Below are positions 53,171 to 61,150 of a DNA stretch of 64,000 bases, in pieces. The position numbers and the translations under genes were made by a program. The notes under the pieces were generated by a model. The model was not told where the DNA came from, did not search any database, and was given only the letters and a program-made list of their open reading frames with translations. The stretch's first letter is position 1; each line of letters begins with the position of its first letter. Location: contig NZ_JAAOIW010000019.1 of assembly GCF_011440305.1 (NCBI RefSeq), positions 1-64,000 on the forward strand, written 5' to 3'. The DNA is from Paenibacillus agricola (lineage in GTDB: Bacteria > Bacillota > Bacilli > Paenibacillales > NBRC-103111).

Positions 53171-54103
53171 TCAAATATTGCTCGTTGCTTTGCGCATCGA
53201 CGTAGGCAAACGCGGGATCACCCGGTTCATCGCCTCTTGCTTTTGCTTGTCACCCACATGTGTATAAATTTGTGTCGTTTGGATACTGGCATGCCCAAGC
53301 AGCTCCTGCAGCGTTCTGATATCGGTACCTGCAATGACCTGCATCGTAGCAAAGGTGTGCCTAAGCTTATGGCTGGACAGCGCCTTGCCTTGCAGCTCCT
53401 GGTAGTGCTTTTTGAGCTCGATAAAATGGGACTCGGCGATTTTCTGGATCATCCGTGTAGAGATGCGCCGCCCGAACTGGGAAACAAAAAACGCTTGCTC
53501 CGTCGTTTTCCTCGGGTCAATCCGCTCGTTTAAGGCAGCGCCCAAAACCTCCGCTATGGAAGCAGGTAAAGGAACCGACCTCCATTTCCGCCCCTTCCCG
53601 TATACCTGAAGCAGCTGAGTGGTACGGTTGAAATCCGACATATTCAGCTGGTGCAATTCACTTACCCGCAAGCCGGCATAGCTCATCAACAGAAACATCG
53701 CCACATTGCGCAGCTGGTATTTGCCTTCAATCGATTCGAGGAAAGCCGTCAACAAATCCTCATCCAAATAGGAGGGTAGCGAATTTTTCTCGACCTTGGA
53801 TTTCTTCAAATGCAGGGCTGGATTATTCACGGCATATTTGTGCTCTATGAGCGCCCCGAAAAAAGTTCGGATAGACGACAGGTAGCGGTTCCTTGTGGAA
53901 TCCCCTGCTCCCCCTTGGCGCATCTTCGTTAAAAAACGGACGACATCAATCGCTTCCAGCTCATGGATGGTTTTTGTAATCGCCGCCAGAAAAAGCCGGA
54001 CGTCGCCCAAATACGCTTTTTGCGTTTGTGGTGTGAAGCCTTGGTCCTTCATCCAAATATCAAACAGCTCTAAGAGCTCATCCACCTCGTATATTGTGTC
54101 CAC
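53171..54103 (-). CDS. Tyrosine recombinase, XerC/XerD type
   Basis: A 310-residue site-specific recombinase. The N-terminal SAM-like domain (10-95) has FDIWMKDQGFTPQTQKAYLGDVRLFLAAI. The catalytic domain has Arg in MSYAGLRVSELHQL, Lys in VYGKGRKWRSVPL, the His-x-x-Arg box in LSSHKLRHTFATMQV, His/Trp-position His in LLGHASIQTTQIYTH, and the nucleophile Tyr in QIYTHV. A hairpin lies 28 bp upstream of the start. Chromosomal XerC/XerD resolve dimers at dif; whether this one is such a protein or a mobile-element integrase is not clear. Three palindromic dif-like sites in the window make it of interest. Confidence 0.93.
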   Translation of the reverse strand: MDTIYEVDELLELFDIWMKDQGFTPQTQKAYLGDVRLFLAAITKTIHELEAIDVVRFLTKMRQGGAGDSTRNRYLSSIRTFFGALIEHKYAVNNPALHLKKSKVEKNSLPSYLDEDLLTAFLESIEGKYQLRNVAMFLLMSYAGLRVSELHQLNMSDFNRTTQLLQVYGKGRKWRSVPLPASIAEVLGAALNERIDPRKTTEQAFFVSQFGRRISTRMIQKIAESHFIELKKHYQELQGKALSSHKLRHTFATMQVIAGTDIRTLQELLGHASIQTTQIYTHVGDKQKQEAMNRVIPRLPTSMRKATSNI

Positions 54104-54130
54104 TACGCATCGCTCCGTTCGTTACAAGTG

Positions 54131-54162
54131 AAATTACGCTAAATATCAATTTAGCGTAATTT
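54131..54162. terminator. Perfect hairpin upstream of the tyrosine recombinase gene
   Basis: AAATTACGCTAAAT (54131-54144) pairs perfectly with ATTTAGCGTAATTT (54149-54162), with loop ATCA and a T run on the plus strand. It lies between the MBL gene's end (54268) and the recombinase start (54103). It could be a terminator or an operator/recombination-type site. Confidence 0.6.
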
Positions 54163-54267
54163 TTTAAGGGAAAATAAAACTGCAAAATTCAGCATTTTGC
54201 AGCGTTTAAATCCCTATTGGATAGCGCTAAATCGTTGTATGTATAGGCTTTGCCACGATGATTCCGA

Positions 54268-55317
54268 CTATTTCCACCAAATCGAGGACGGATAAGAAGC
54301 ATTATGGATGCTTACGGTTTCGCCAATCCTTGGAGAGGCTATCGCTACGCCTCGTTCTTGCGCCGCTTTACTAATCCGTTCGATCGGATCCGTCCAAGCA
54401 TGGAACGCCAATTTGAAAGCGCCCCAATGTATCGGGATCATCATTTCCCCTTTGACATCAAGCTGGGCTTGCACGGTTTCTTCGGGAAGCATATGGATCG
54501 CCGCCCATCTATTATCATACTGGCCGCATTCCATTAGTGTCAAGTTAAATGGCCCGTATTTCTCGCCAATCGCTTTGAAGTGCGGCCCATAGCCGCTGTC
54601 GCCGCTGAAAAACAATTTGCCCTCCGCATGGGCGATCACCCACGAGCACCATAAGGTGGAGTTATTGTCCAACAAATATCTTCCCGAAAAATGAATCGCA
54701 GGCGTACAAGCCAAATTTAACCCTTCAAACTCGGCTTCCTCCCACCAATTGAATTCATGAATTTTCTCCGGGTCTATCCCCCATCTCCTCAAGTGCCTGC
54801 CTACTCCATTGGGAACGTAAAAACGACCCACCTTATGCTTGAGCTTCTGGATGGAGCCATAATCCAAATGGTCGTAGTGGTCATGCGAGAGCAGCACCGC
54901 ATCAATAGCGGGCAGCAGGTCGATATCGATCGGCAGCTGCTTGCTGTACCTTTTATTACCGAACCATGGAAAAGGTGTTGGCGCCTTGCCAAACATCGGA
55001 TCCAGCAGCAAGGTTTTATTGCCTAACTTGACAAGAAAAGCAGAATGCCCAAACCAGATCACCTGACTTTGCCCCGCTTTAAAAAGCTCAATATCAATTG
55101 CGTTCATTGAAATTGGTTTTATTGGTTTATCATTCGGTATCCCTTTAGCCATGTCCCTAAAAAGCGATAGGCTCGTGCCCGGCGCCAGACTGGAGGTTAC
55201 CCCGCTTTCATTCACAAACTTTTCCCGCGACCACCTGCCGCCAAACACAGGATACCAACGCAAAAATAAAACCAATCCCAATAGCCCTCCACCGAGGATA
55301 AAAGCGGCAATAACCAT
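54268..55317 (-). CDS. Membrane-anchored MBL-fold hydrolase (NAPE-PLD/RomA-like)
   Basis: A 349-residue protein from the ATG at 55317, which has AGGAG 7 bp upstream; a TTG at 55338 is possible. The N-terminus is one membrane helix (MVIAAFILGGGLLGLVLFLRWYPVF). The MBL fold follows: QVIWFGHSAFLVKLGNKTLLLDPMF, metal motif LLSHDHYDHLDYGSI, LFFSGDSGYGPHFKAIGEKYGPFNLTLMECGQYD and IPIHWGAFKLAFHAWTDP. This layout is shared with RomA-like and NAPE-PLD-like phospholipase-type proteins. It overlaps nothing and lies 33 bp after the gene upstream, so it may be co-transcribed. Confidence 0.88.
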   Translation of the reverse strand: MVIAAFILGGGLLGLVLFLRWYPVFGGRWSREKFVNESGVTSSLAPGTSLSLFRDMAKGIPNDKPIKPISMNAIDIELFKAGQSQVIWFGHSAFLVKLGNKTLLLDPMFGKAPTPFPWFGNKRYSKQLPIDIDLLPAIDAVLLSHDHYDHLDYGSIQKLKHKVGRFYVPNGVGRHLRRWGIDPEKIHEFNWWEEAEFEGLNLACTPAIHFSGRYLLDNNSTLWCSWVIAHAEGKLFFSGDSGYGPHFKAIGEKYGPFNLTLMECGQYDNRWAAIHMLPEETVQAQLDVKGEMMIPIHWGAFKLAFHAWTDPIERISKAAQERGVAIASPRIGETVSIHNASYPSSIWWK

Positions 55318-55350
55318 ACTCAAGCTCCTAATAGTCAATTTCTTCCTACA

Positions 55351-55887
55351 TTAAGGAAAATCCAAAGTATCATGAATGACCATAAACATCGACTTTAGTT
55401 GTTCTGGATATTTACGTTGTAGCTCTTGCCATTTTTCATTAGGGAGCACAATAATATCATGTGTGTCAGACATATAGGATCCAGTAATGAGACGCGGCTC
55501 ATACCTGTCTTTAATAATGGCTGCGAAGCCCCGAATCGTAATATAACGGTCCTGCGGGGAGAAGCTAAGCTTGATCGGGTAGACGTCACCATCATAGGTA
55601 ACCTTCAAGCCATCATCTGTATTTTCTACCTCAACAGTCTCTGGGATCGATTCCCCTAGCAGCCTTACAATCTCCTCATCATATTCCCGCCAATCAATGG
55701 ACTTGGCAAAGACGTAAGCAAAAATTTGCAGCGCCTGATCGTTAAAGGGATAGGTCGCCAGCTCCTCAAGGTCTGCAGCTGAAATTCCGTGTTGCCTAAA
55801 TGAGCTTTTATAGGTTTCGATAAACTCTTGGATGTGTGCCTTGTCCGTTTCAATTAAAAGATTTAAATCCTTATCCGTTGGCATCAT
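55351..55887 (-). CDS. Hypothetical protein
   Basis: A 178-residue soluble protein. AGGGAGCC precedes the ATG at 55887 (a second ATG follows at once). Features are DKDLNLLIETDKAHIQEFIETYKSSFRQHGISAADLEELATYPFNDQALQIFAYVFAKSIDWREYDEEIVRLL and a beta-rich second half (VTYDGDVYPIKLSFSPQDRYITIRGFAAIIKDRYEPRLI). It ends with IIVLPNEKWQELQRKYPEQLKSMFMVIHDTLDFP. No family could be named. It lies 33 bp upstream of the membrane-anchored MBL gene on the same strand, which suggests an operon. Confidence 0.75.
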   Translation of the reverse strand: MMPTDKDLNLLIETDKAHIQEFIETYKSSFRQHGISAADLEELATYPFNDQALQIFAYVFAKSIDWREYDEEIVRLLGESIPETVEVENTDDGLKVTYDGDVYPIKLSFSPQDRYITIRGFAAIIKDRYEPRLITGSYMSDTHDIIVLPNEKWQELQRKYPEQLKSMFMVIHDTLDFP

Positions 55888-56012
55888 GCTGGTTGGCTCC
55901 CTCCAAGTGGCATATCGTTCTATTCCCTATTCCATACTAGCATAATGGATTATAGAGGTAAATTTTTGCAATAGGCTGCACAAGCAAACCCTTCCTTCCA
56001 TTCCCCTCACAA

Positions 56013-56055
56013 AAAACAGCTTGGAGTCCACCATCGGCGGTTTCCAAGCTGTTTT
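56013..56055 (-). terminator. Terminator of the two-repeat YjzC-like gene
   Basis: AAAACAGCTTGGA (56013-56025) pairs with TCCAAGCTGTTTT (56043-56055), perfect over 13 bp. On the minus strand a T run follows. Confidence 0.88.
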
Positions 56056-56077
56056 ATATAGTGTCTATTGTTATATC

Positions 56078-56383
56078 TTAAGAGTGGCCAGCATGCTTCC
56101 AGCTAGTAGGTTGTCCGGACTTAGGACAATTGGGGAAGACTTCACCTTTTGTAAATTCTCTGCGTTCTCCGTCTTTATCCATATAGGCACCGGTTTCCGT
56201 TACCGTTTCTCCGGATTGATGGCGATGGTCAGCATGCCTCCAAGAAGTAGTTTGATTCGTAACAGGACAAAGAGGGAAATGCTCGCCTTGCTTCAATTCT
56301 TTGCTTTCTCCAGCCGCGCAAATATAAGTTCCTGTCTCAGCAACGGTTTCGCTCGTATGGTGCAAATCTTTGGTTGTTTGCAT
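56078..56383 (-). CDS. YjzC-like protein with two tandem repeats
   Basis: A 101-residue product built from two ~40-residue repeats: [41 protein letters not shown] and [42 protein letters not shown]. Each has the ETGxY, GE.FP.CP, TSW pattern. In YjzC-like proteins the Cys and neighbouring residues may bind a metal. The gene at 18580 holds one related copy (ETTGIY, FPFDP). AGGGATG lies before the ATG. Own terminator downstream. Function unknown. Confidence 0.78.
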   Translation of the reverse strand: MQTTKDLHHTSETVAETGTYICAAGESKELKQGEHFPLCPVTNQTTSWRHADHRHQSGETVTETGAYMDKDGERREFTKGEVFPNCPKSGQPTSWKHAGHS

Positions 56384-56551
56384 AATCTAACATCCCTTCA
56401 TTTCGGATTTACTGCAACCTTCAATTATGCAGCTATGGCTATATTACCCGAAGTGTCTGGGAGATAATCAGGAATTTAGCTTTGGGGGAGCCTGTTCCTA
56501 ACTCAACATATAGCTGCATCTTGAGTATTTGATCCAAGACAGGCTCCGTAT

Positions 56552-57439
56552 TCAAGTGCGGATACGGTCAATAATTGGATTTAAATCCTGCTTTTGCACT
56601 TGGCTGATAAGGTCTCCATGTTTAGCTAGGCGTTCCTCAATGGTCCATAAGTTAAACGCATGAGGTGATATATTATGCTCGACTTCCTGCCAAAAAAGCG
56701 GGGTGGATACTGTTGCTTGCTGCCTTGCACGAGGGGTGTAAGGTGCAGATAGGCTTTTGCCAAGCGCATGCTGGACATAGTCGATATAGATTCGCGTTCC
56801 GCGGTTTTTTTTCAGTCTTTCAATCGTAAATAACTGTGGATTTCTTTCCACCAAATACTTACTGACAAAGCCGCCGATTTTTTTCAACTGAGCGAAGGTA
56901 TGCCCTTCGGTAATCGGTATAATAATTTGCACACCCGTGGCGCCGGAGGTTTTGGGAACAGATTGAATGCCGAGCGAATGAAGGGTTTCCCCTATAATTG
57001 CGACAGCTTCCATCAGCCGCGGCTCATCCTCAACACTAGGGTCGATATCGAGCACCCATTCTGCTGGCGCTTGCCCGCCTATTCGTTCGAACGAGGGATG
57101 GAATTCAACCGCCGCTAGATTACCCAGCCATATCAAGGTAGACAAAGAGTCCAGATTAATATAATGAATGCCTTCCTTTTCCGCGGTATGTACATAAGGA
57201 GGTAAGGGCTTAGGGGCATTTTTCTGGTAAAAGGATTTGCCATGGATCCCATCAGGGAAACGGATTGTAGTCAAGTAGCGGTCTTGGCAATAGCGCATTA
57301 AATAGGGGGCTAACAGCACCAATTTTTGCAGATACACGAATTTATTAATCTCAAGCTCTGGCCATAGCCATTTATCTGGATGGGTAACGGCAATTTCATT
57401 GCCTTCGATTTCTACTATTCCGGAATTTGCTGTGCGCAT
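56552..57439 (-). CDS. LigD-type polymerase/primase domain protein
   Basis: A 295-residue stand-alone LigD polymerase domain (archaeo-eukaryotic primase fold). ITHPDKWLWPELEINKFVYLQKLVLLAPYLMRY and TIRFPDGIHGKSFYQKNAPKPLPPYV mark the family. The metal-binding Asp pair is in AEWVLDIDPS, and the nucleotide-contact loop in PKTSGATGVQIIIPI (GxGxHv type). A third acidic residue lies in RIYIDYVQHALGKSLSAPYTPRARQQATVSTPLFWQEV. In bacterial end joining, LigD Pol fills gaps with ribonucleotides at Ku-bound ends. No ku or ligase domain is in the window. Confidence 0.93.
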   Translation of the reverse strand: MRTANSGIVEIEGNEIAVTHPDKWLWPELEINKFVYLQKLVLLAPYLMRYCQDRYLTTIRFPDGIHGKSFYQKNAPKPLPPYVHTAEKEGIHYINLDSLSTLIWLGNLAAVEFHPSFERIGGQAPAEWVLDIDPSVEDEPRLMEAVAIIGETLHSLGIQSVPKTSGATGVQIIIPITEGHTFAQLKKIGGFVSKYLVERNPQLFTIERLKKNRGTRIYIDYVQHALGKSLSAPYTPRARQQATVSTPLFWQEVEHNISPHAFNLWTIEERLAKHGDLISQVQKQDLNPIIDRIRT

Positions 57440-57514
57440 CGCTCCATCTTCTCCTTCACCGTTTTAAGTCAGAGCCCTTCATTTAGTATTTACCAAAATG
57501 GGAAAGTCTAACAA

Positions 57515-57560
57515 ACCATAATTAGTTTACATAATATATATTATGTAAACTAATTATGGT
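57515..57560. repeat. Palindromic dif-like element, copy 3
   Basis: A perfect 46-bp palindrome. The 28-bp core (57524-57551) is identical to that of copy 2: arm AGTTTACATAA, centre TATATA, arm TTATGTAAACT. Outer arms ACCATAATT and AATTATGGT are specific to this copy. It lies between the LigD-type gene start and the convergent end of the isomerase gene. Confidence 0.95.
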
Positions 57561-57601
57561 GATTAAACGATGCTAACATTTATTTGCTTTTTGCAGCAGG
57601 T

Positions 57602-58156
57602 TCAGTCCTCCCCAATTTTCTGGATGCGCTCGATGTTAGGATCAGTAAAGATGTCATATTCGTCCCTGCTAGTAGTGGAAAATTCGGAGACGATTGCTCC
57701 TTCCTGACCTGCCTGAAACCAATACTTCACTCCGGGCTGGATCGTATACTGTTGGCCTGGCTCCAATTCGACCTCGTGAAAAACCGTATAATAAGCCTCA
57801 CTCCCGCTAGGAATTACCGCCTGAAGCTTCTCTGTGGGGGCTCCGTCTACATATAAATAAACGATACCTGCGCGGCAACGAAAAGTCTCCATCTTGCCTG
57901 GATCGCTTCCAACCGGCGGATGCAAATGCTCCGGGCATGTCTGCCGCGGGAATAGCACCAAATCTTTGGCACAATAACGATCGTTATTGACATAAGTAAT
58001 AAGCTCCAGCCCTTGAAGCTCCAATTCTCCCAACCCAAAGCTTGCGACTTCGATTCTCGTTTGCTCTTCCGCTGTTAAGACGATCCCATTGCTGGCCAAT
58101 AAAGCTGATGTCTTTTGTACAGCTTTGTTAAATTCATTGCGTGTCAATGACTTCAT
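57602..58156 (-). CDS. D-lyxose/D-mannose isomerase-type sugar isomerase
   Basis: A 184-residue cupin-fold isomerase. Metal ligands are probably in FPRQTCPEHLHPPVGSDPGKMETFRCRAG (His-x-His and Glu) and the following GVKYWFQAG region. Typical segments are ELQGLELITYVNNDRYCAKDLVLFPRQ and GQQYTIQPGVKYWFQAGQEGAIVSEFSTTSRDEYDIFTDPNIER. Enzymes of this family convert D-lyxose to D-xylulose or D-mannose to D-fructose. Monocistronic here; no sugar transport gene nearby. Confidence 0.88.
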   Translation of the reverse strand: MKSLTRNEFNKAVQKTSALLASNGIVLTAEEQTRIEVASFGLGELELQGLELITYVNNDRYCAKDLVLFPRQTCPEHLHPPVGSDPGKMETFRCRAGIVYLYVDGAPTEKLQAVIPSGSEAYYTVFHEVELEPGQQYTIQPGVKYWFQAGQEGAIVSEFSTTSRDEYDIFTDPNIERIQKIGED

Positions 58157-58379
58157 TAGTTTCCCTCCACCTTAAATAAGTGCTTTAACTTCAAGAAATT
58201 CATTTAAATATGTACATAATATGGCTATTATACATCGGAATCCTCCACCTTTGTCTAGCTCAAACTTTCTATTCACTTGTCGTTTTTGCCATCCATTTGT
58301 TAGAATGATGAGTACACATTTTTTTGACTGTTCGAGGTTACTTATCGTTATATCCCTGACAAAGCTGGTGATTACAAGC

Positions 58380-59819
58380 ATGTGGAAGCCGGATCGATCA
58401 AGTAAAAAGCCGATCTACCAACAAATCACAGATGAAATGGACCGCCGAATTGTATATGGCGAATACCCACCCGGCAGTTTCCTTCCCTCCGAAAGAAAGC
58501 TTGCCGAACAGCTGGAGGTCAACCGAAGCACTATAGTGCAAGCTTATGAGGAGCTTCGTGCCAAGGGTATTGTCGAGAGCAGCGCTGGAAACGGAACGAT
58601 GGTAAGCAAGCATATGTGGGAGATCCACCCCAGCTTAACGCCGAATTGGCGAAAATACGTTGATGGCGGAACCTTCGCGCCTAACCTACCCTTTATTCGC
58701 CGTGTACGCGAGGTTCTGCGTGAGCATGAGTCGATGGTGGATTTTGCAAGCGGCGAGCTTTCCACGGACCTATTCCCTAATACAGCCATTCAACAGCTAT
58801 TGCGAGAGGTTCCCTTTGAAGCCCATTTAGGCTATGATGACCCACAAGGATATTTGCCATTAAGAGAGTCGCTTGCGACATTTTTGGAAACCCATTTGGA
58901 TATTCGTACGACGGCATCATCGGTTTTAATTACTTCAGGTTCACAGCAATCGCTTTATTTAATCACCCAATGCTTGTTGACACCGGGCGATGCCGTTGCC
59001 ATAGAGGACCCTTCCTATTGCTACTCCCTTCCGATGTTCCAGTCTGCGGGACTGCGGCTGTTTCGTTTACCTGTCTATAGCGATGGCATGAATCCCGAGG
59101 ATATCCGCAGCTTATTCCGCCAGCACCGCATTCGGATGTTATTTTTGAATCCTAATTACCAGAATCCAACAGGCAGTATCCTACACCCTTCAAAACGGAG
59201 CTTATTGCTAAATATAGCTGCTGAGCTTGGCATTCCGATTGTTGAGGACGACCCGTTTAGCTTGACCTCCTTCGACCACCAGCCTCCAAGCAATTTGAAA
59301 AGCATCGACACGCACAGCTCCGTGCTTTATGTTGGTTCTTTGTCGAAAATTGCCGCATCGGGCCTTCGTATTGGTTGGCTGGTTGCTCCGCAGTCTGTGG
59401 TTAAACGATTAGCCGATGCCAGACAGCAAATGGACTTTGGGCTAAGTATTGTCCCGCAGTGGCTCGCACATCAATTTTTGGCGACTGGCTTATTTGACCA
59501 GCATATCCACTTCTTGCAGGATGCGCTCGCTCATAAGCAGGCTTTAATGATACGTGCCTTGCAGCAAGAGCTACAGGACCTAATAAGCTTCACCCCCTCC
59601 TATGGCGGACTGAATCTATGGTGCAAGCTGGAGCAACCCGTCGATGAGTTTAAACTATTGGAGGAAGCGATCAAACGAGGTGTCGTGTTTATGCCCGGTA
59701 ACGTATTTGGCTCTGAGCAAGGTCGCATACGCTTAAGCTACGCTCGCCCAGCTATCGAGGATATTGGCCCGGGTATTATCAAATTTGCCCAAGCTTACCG
59801 TTCATTGCTGCGGGGATGA
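58380..59819 (+). CDS. MocR/PdxR-type regulator (GntR HTH plus aminotransferase domain)
   Basis: A 479-residue protein starting at the ATG at 58380 (GGTG upstream). Earlier in-frame starts lie in a sequence that does not look conserved. The GntR helix-turn-helix covers about 1-80 (KPIYQQITDEMDRRIVYGEYPPGSFLPSERKLAEQLEVNRSTIVQAYEELRAKGIVESSAGNGTMVS). A fold-type I aminotransferase domain follows, with the PLP Lys in YVGSLSKIAASGLRIGW and Asp/Tyr contacts in EDPSYCYSLPMF. Such regulators sense PLP or amino acid signals and activate vitamin B6 or neighbouring genes. No likely target gene is divergent from it; the small membrane protein lies 101 bp downstream. Confidence 0.93.
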   Translation: MWKPDRSSKKPIYQQITDEMDRRIVYGEYPPGSFLPSERKLAEQLEVNRSTIVQAYEELRAKGIVESSAGNGTMVSKHMWEIHPSLTPNWRKYVDGGTFAPNLPFIRRVREVLREHESMVDFASGELSTDLFPNTAIQQLLREVPFEAHLGYDDPQGYLPLRESLATFLETHLDIRTTASSVLITSGSQQSLYLITQCLLTPGDAVAIEDPSYCYSLPMFQSAGLRLFRLPVYSDGMNPEDIRSLFRQHRIRMLFLNPNYQNPTGSILHPSKRSLLLNIAAELGIPIVEDDPFSLTSFDHQPPSNLKSIDTHSSVLYVGSLSKIAASGLRIGWLVAPQSVVKRLADARQQMDFGLSIVPQWLAHQFLATGLFDQHIHFLQDALAHKQALMIRALQQELQDLISFTPSYGGLNLWCKLEQPVDEFKLLEEAIKRGVVFMPGNVFGSEQGRIRLSYARPAIEDIGPGIIKFAQAYRSLLRG

Positions 59820-59920
59820 CCCTCCGGTGGATGGTTTAAAAGCGGCACGGGTGGATGGGTACATTTTCGGCAATAATCATTATATTAAGAGAGTACAAAT
59901 TTCTATTGGAGGTTACGCTA

Positions 59921-60136
59921 ATGTCACTGTCCGTTTATTACTTATTATTCGCAACCATTCTATTACTTGCCGGAGTAGCGACCTTCCTTGTCGGTATTTC
60001 CAAAAAAAACAAAGAGGGAGATCCGGTTTATGACAGCCGCACAAAAAGCTATTGGTCCCGGCTCTCCTGGATTTATCTTGTCGTTATAGTGTTAGGGTAT
60101 GTCGCTTTTTTCCTTTTCATTACGAGATCCCCTTAA
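59921..60136 (+). CDS. Small membrane protein with two transmembrane helices
   Basis: A 71-residue product starting at the ATG at 59921 with TGGAGG upstream; in-frame starts back to 59855 lack a ribosome binding site. Helix 1 is LSVYYLLFATILLLAGVATFLVGI, then a polar loop SKKNKEGDPVYDSRTKSYWSRL, and helix 2 is SWIYLVVIVLGYVAFFLFIT. No family recognised. A good ribosome binding site and a terminator 59 bp later support it. Confidence 0.7.
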   Translation: MSLSVYYLLFATILLLAGVATFLVGISKKNKEGDPVYDSRTKSYWSRLSWIYLVVIVLGYVAFFLFITRSP

Positions 60137-60194
60137 CTATACAAAGCCGACCTACACCAAGATTGACCAACTGTTTTCGACATGAAGTCCATAA

Positions 60195-60238
60195 AAAAGC
60201 ACCTCTGTCCCACTTTAAGTGGATACGGAGGTGCTTTT
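60195..60238. terminator. Bidirectional terminator before the aldo/keto reductase gene
   Basis: AAAAGCACCTC (60195-60205) pairs with GAGGTGCTTTT (60228-60238), with an inner CCACTT/AAGTGG stem. It lies between the small membrane protein and the convergent reductase. Confidence 0.9.
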
Positions 60239-60257
60239 GCTTATTAGAGCTGGTTCT

Positions 60258-61142
60258 CTATACCATATCTAATGGCATTTTGCGGGTAGACTGCGGGAAA
60301 GCCTGATCTAGTTTATTCAGATCCTCAGCAGACAGTTGAATGTGACCTGCCGCTGCATTTTCGATCACATGCTGCTCAGAGGATGCCTTCGGTATCGCAA
60401 TGACATCGCCATTTCGGATGCACCACGCTAGCAGCAATTGCAAGGGCTTGACCCCATGCTTGCTAGCAAGCTCCATAACGGTCTGGTTCTGGACCAAACC
60501 CTTGCGTAAAGACCCTGCTTGTGCCAGTGGGCAGTAGGCCATAATCGGCATCCGGTGTGTACGCTGCCATGGAAGCAAATCATATTCAATGCCACGCGAG
60601 CCTAAATGATAAAGCACTTGGTTCGTTACACAGCTAGTGCCTTTAGCCAAACGGGACAGCTCTTGCATATCCGAGGTGTCCAGGTTGGAGACGCCCCACC
60701 TTAATATTTTGCCCGCTGCCACTAATTTCTCCATGCCTTCAATCGTTTCAGCCAAAGGCACATTGCCTCTCCAGTGCAGCAAATACAGATCAAGGCGATC
60801 CGTTTGCAGACGCTGCAAGCTCTCTTCGCAGCTTCTGGCAATCTGCTTCAGCCCTGCATGGTGCGGATATACCTTGGAAACGACAAACACTTGGTCCCGG
60901 ATTCCTGAAATCGCCTCGCCAACCAACAGCTCCGATTTACCTTCCCCATACATTTCAGCTGTATCGATTAGACTCATCCCAAGCTCTACGCCCAGCCTTA
61001 ACGCTTTGATTTCTTCGCTTCTTTTACTTATATCATCCCCCATAAACCAAGTGCCTTGACCGATAGCTGGCACCGATGCACCGTCTGAGAATGTTACCAT
61101 AGATCGCTTATCTATTGATTGCTGATCGGAATTTGCCATCAT
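60258..61142 (-). CDS. Aldo/keto reductase
   Basis: A 294-residue AKR. Catalytic residues are visible: Asp and Tyr in SLIDTAEMYGEGKSELLVGEAI, Lys in VFVVSKVYPHHAG, His in LDLYLLHWRGNVPLAETIEGMEKLV. WGVSNLDTSDMQEL and VIAIPKASSEQHVIENAAA (cofactor phosphate site) are also typical. AGGAGG precedes the ATG. The histidine kinase gene ends 8 bp upstream on the same strand, so the two are likely co-transcribed, an unusual pairing. Confidence 0.92.
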   Translation of the reverse strand: MMANSDQQSIDKRSMVTFSDGASVPAIGQGTWFMGDDISKRSEEIKALRLGVELGMSLIDTAEMYGEGKSELLVGEAISGIRDQVFVVSKVYPHHAGLKQIARSCEESLQRLQTDRLDLYLLHWRGNVPLAETIEGMEKLVAAGKILRWGVSNLDTSDMQELSRLAKGTSCVTNQVLYHLGSRGIEYDLLPWQRTHRMPIMAYCPLAQAGSLRKGLVQNQTVMELASKHGVKPLQLLLAWCIRNGDVIAIPKASSEQHVIENAAAGHIQLSAEDLNKLDQAFPQSTRKMPLDMV

Positions 61143-61150
61143 TAGCCTCC

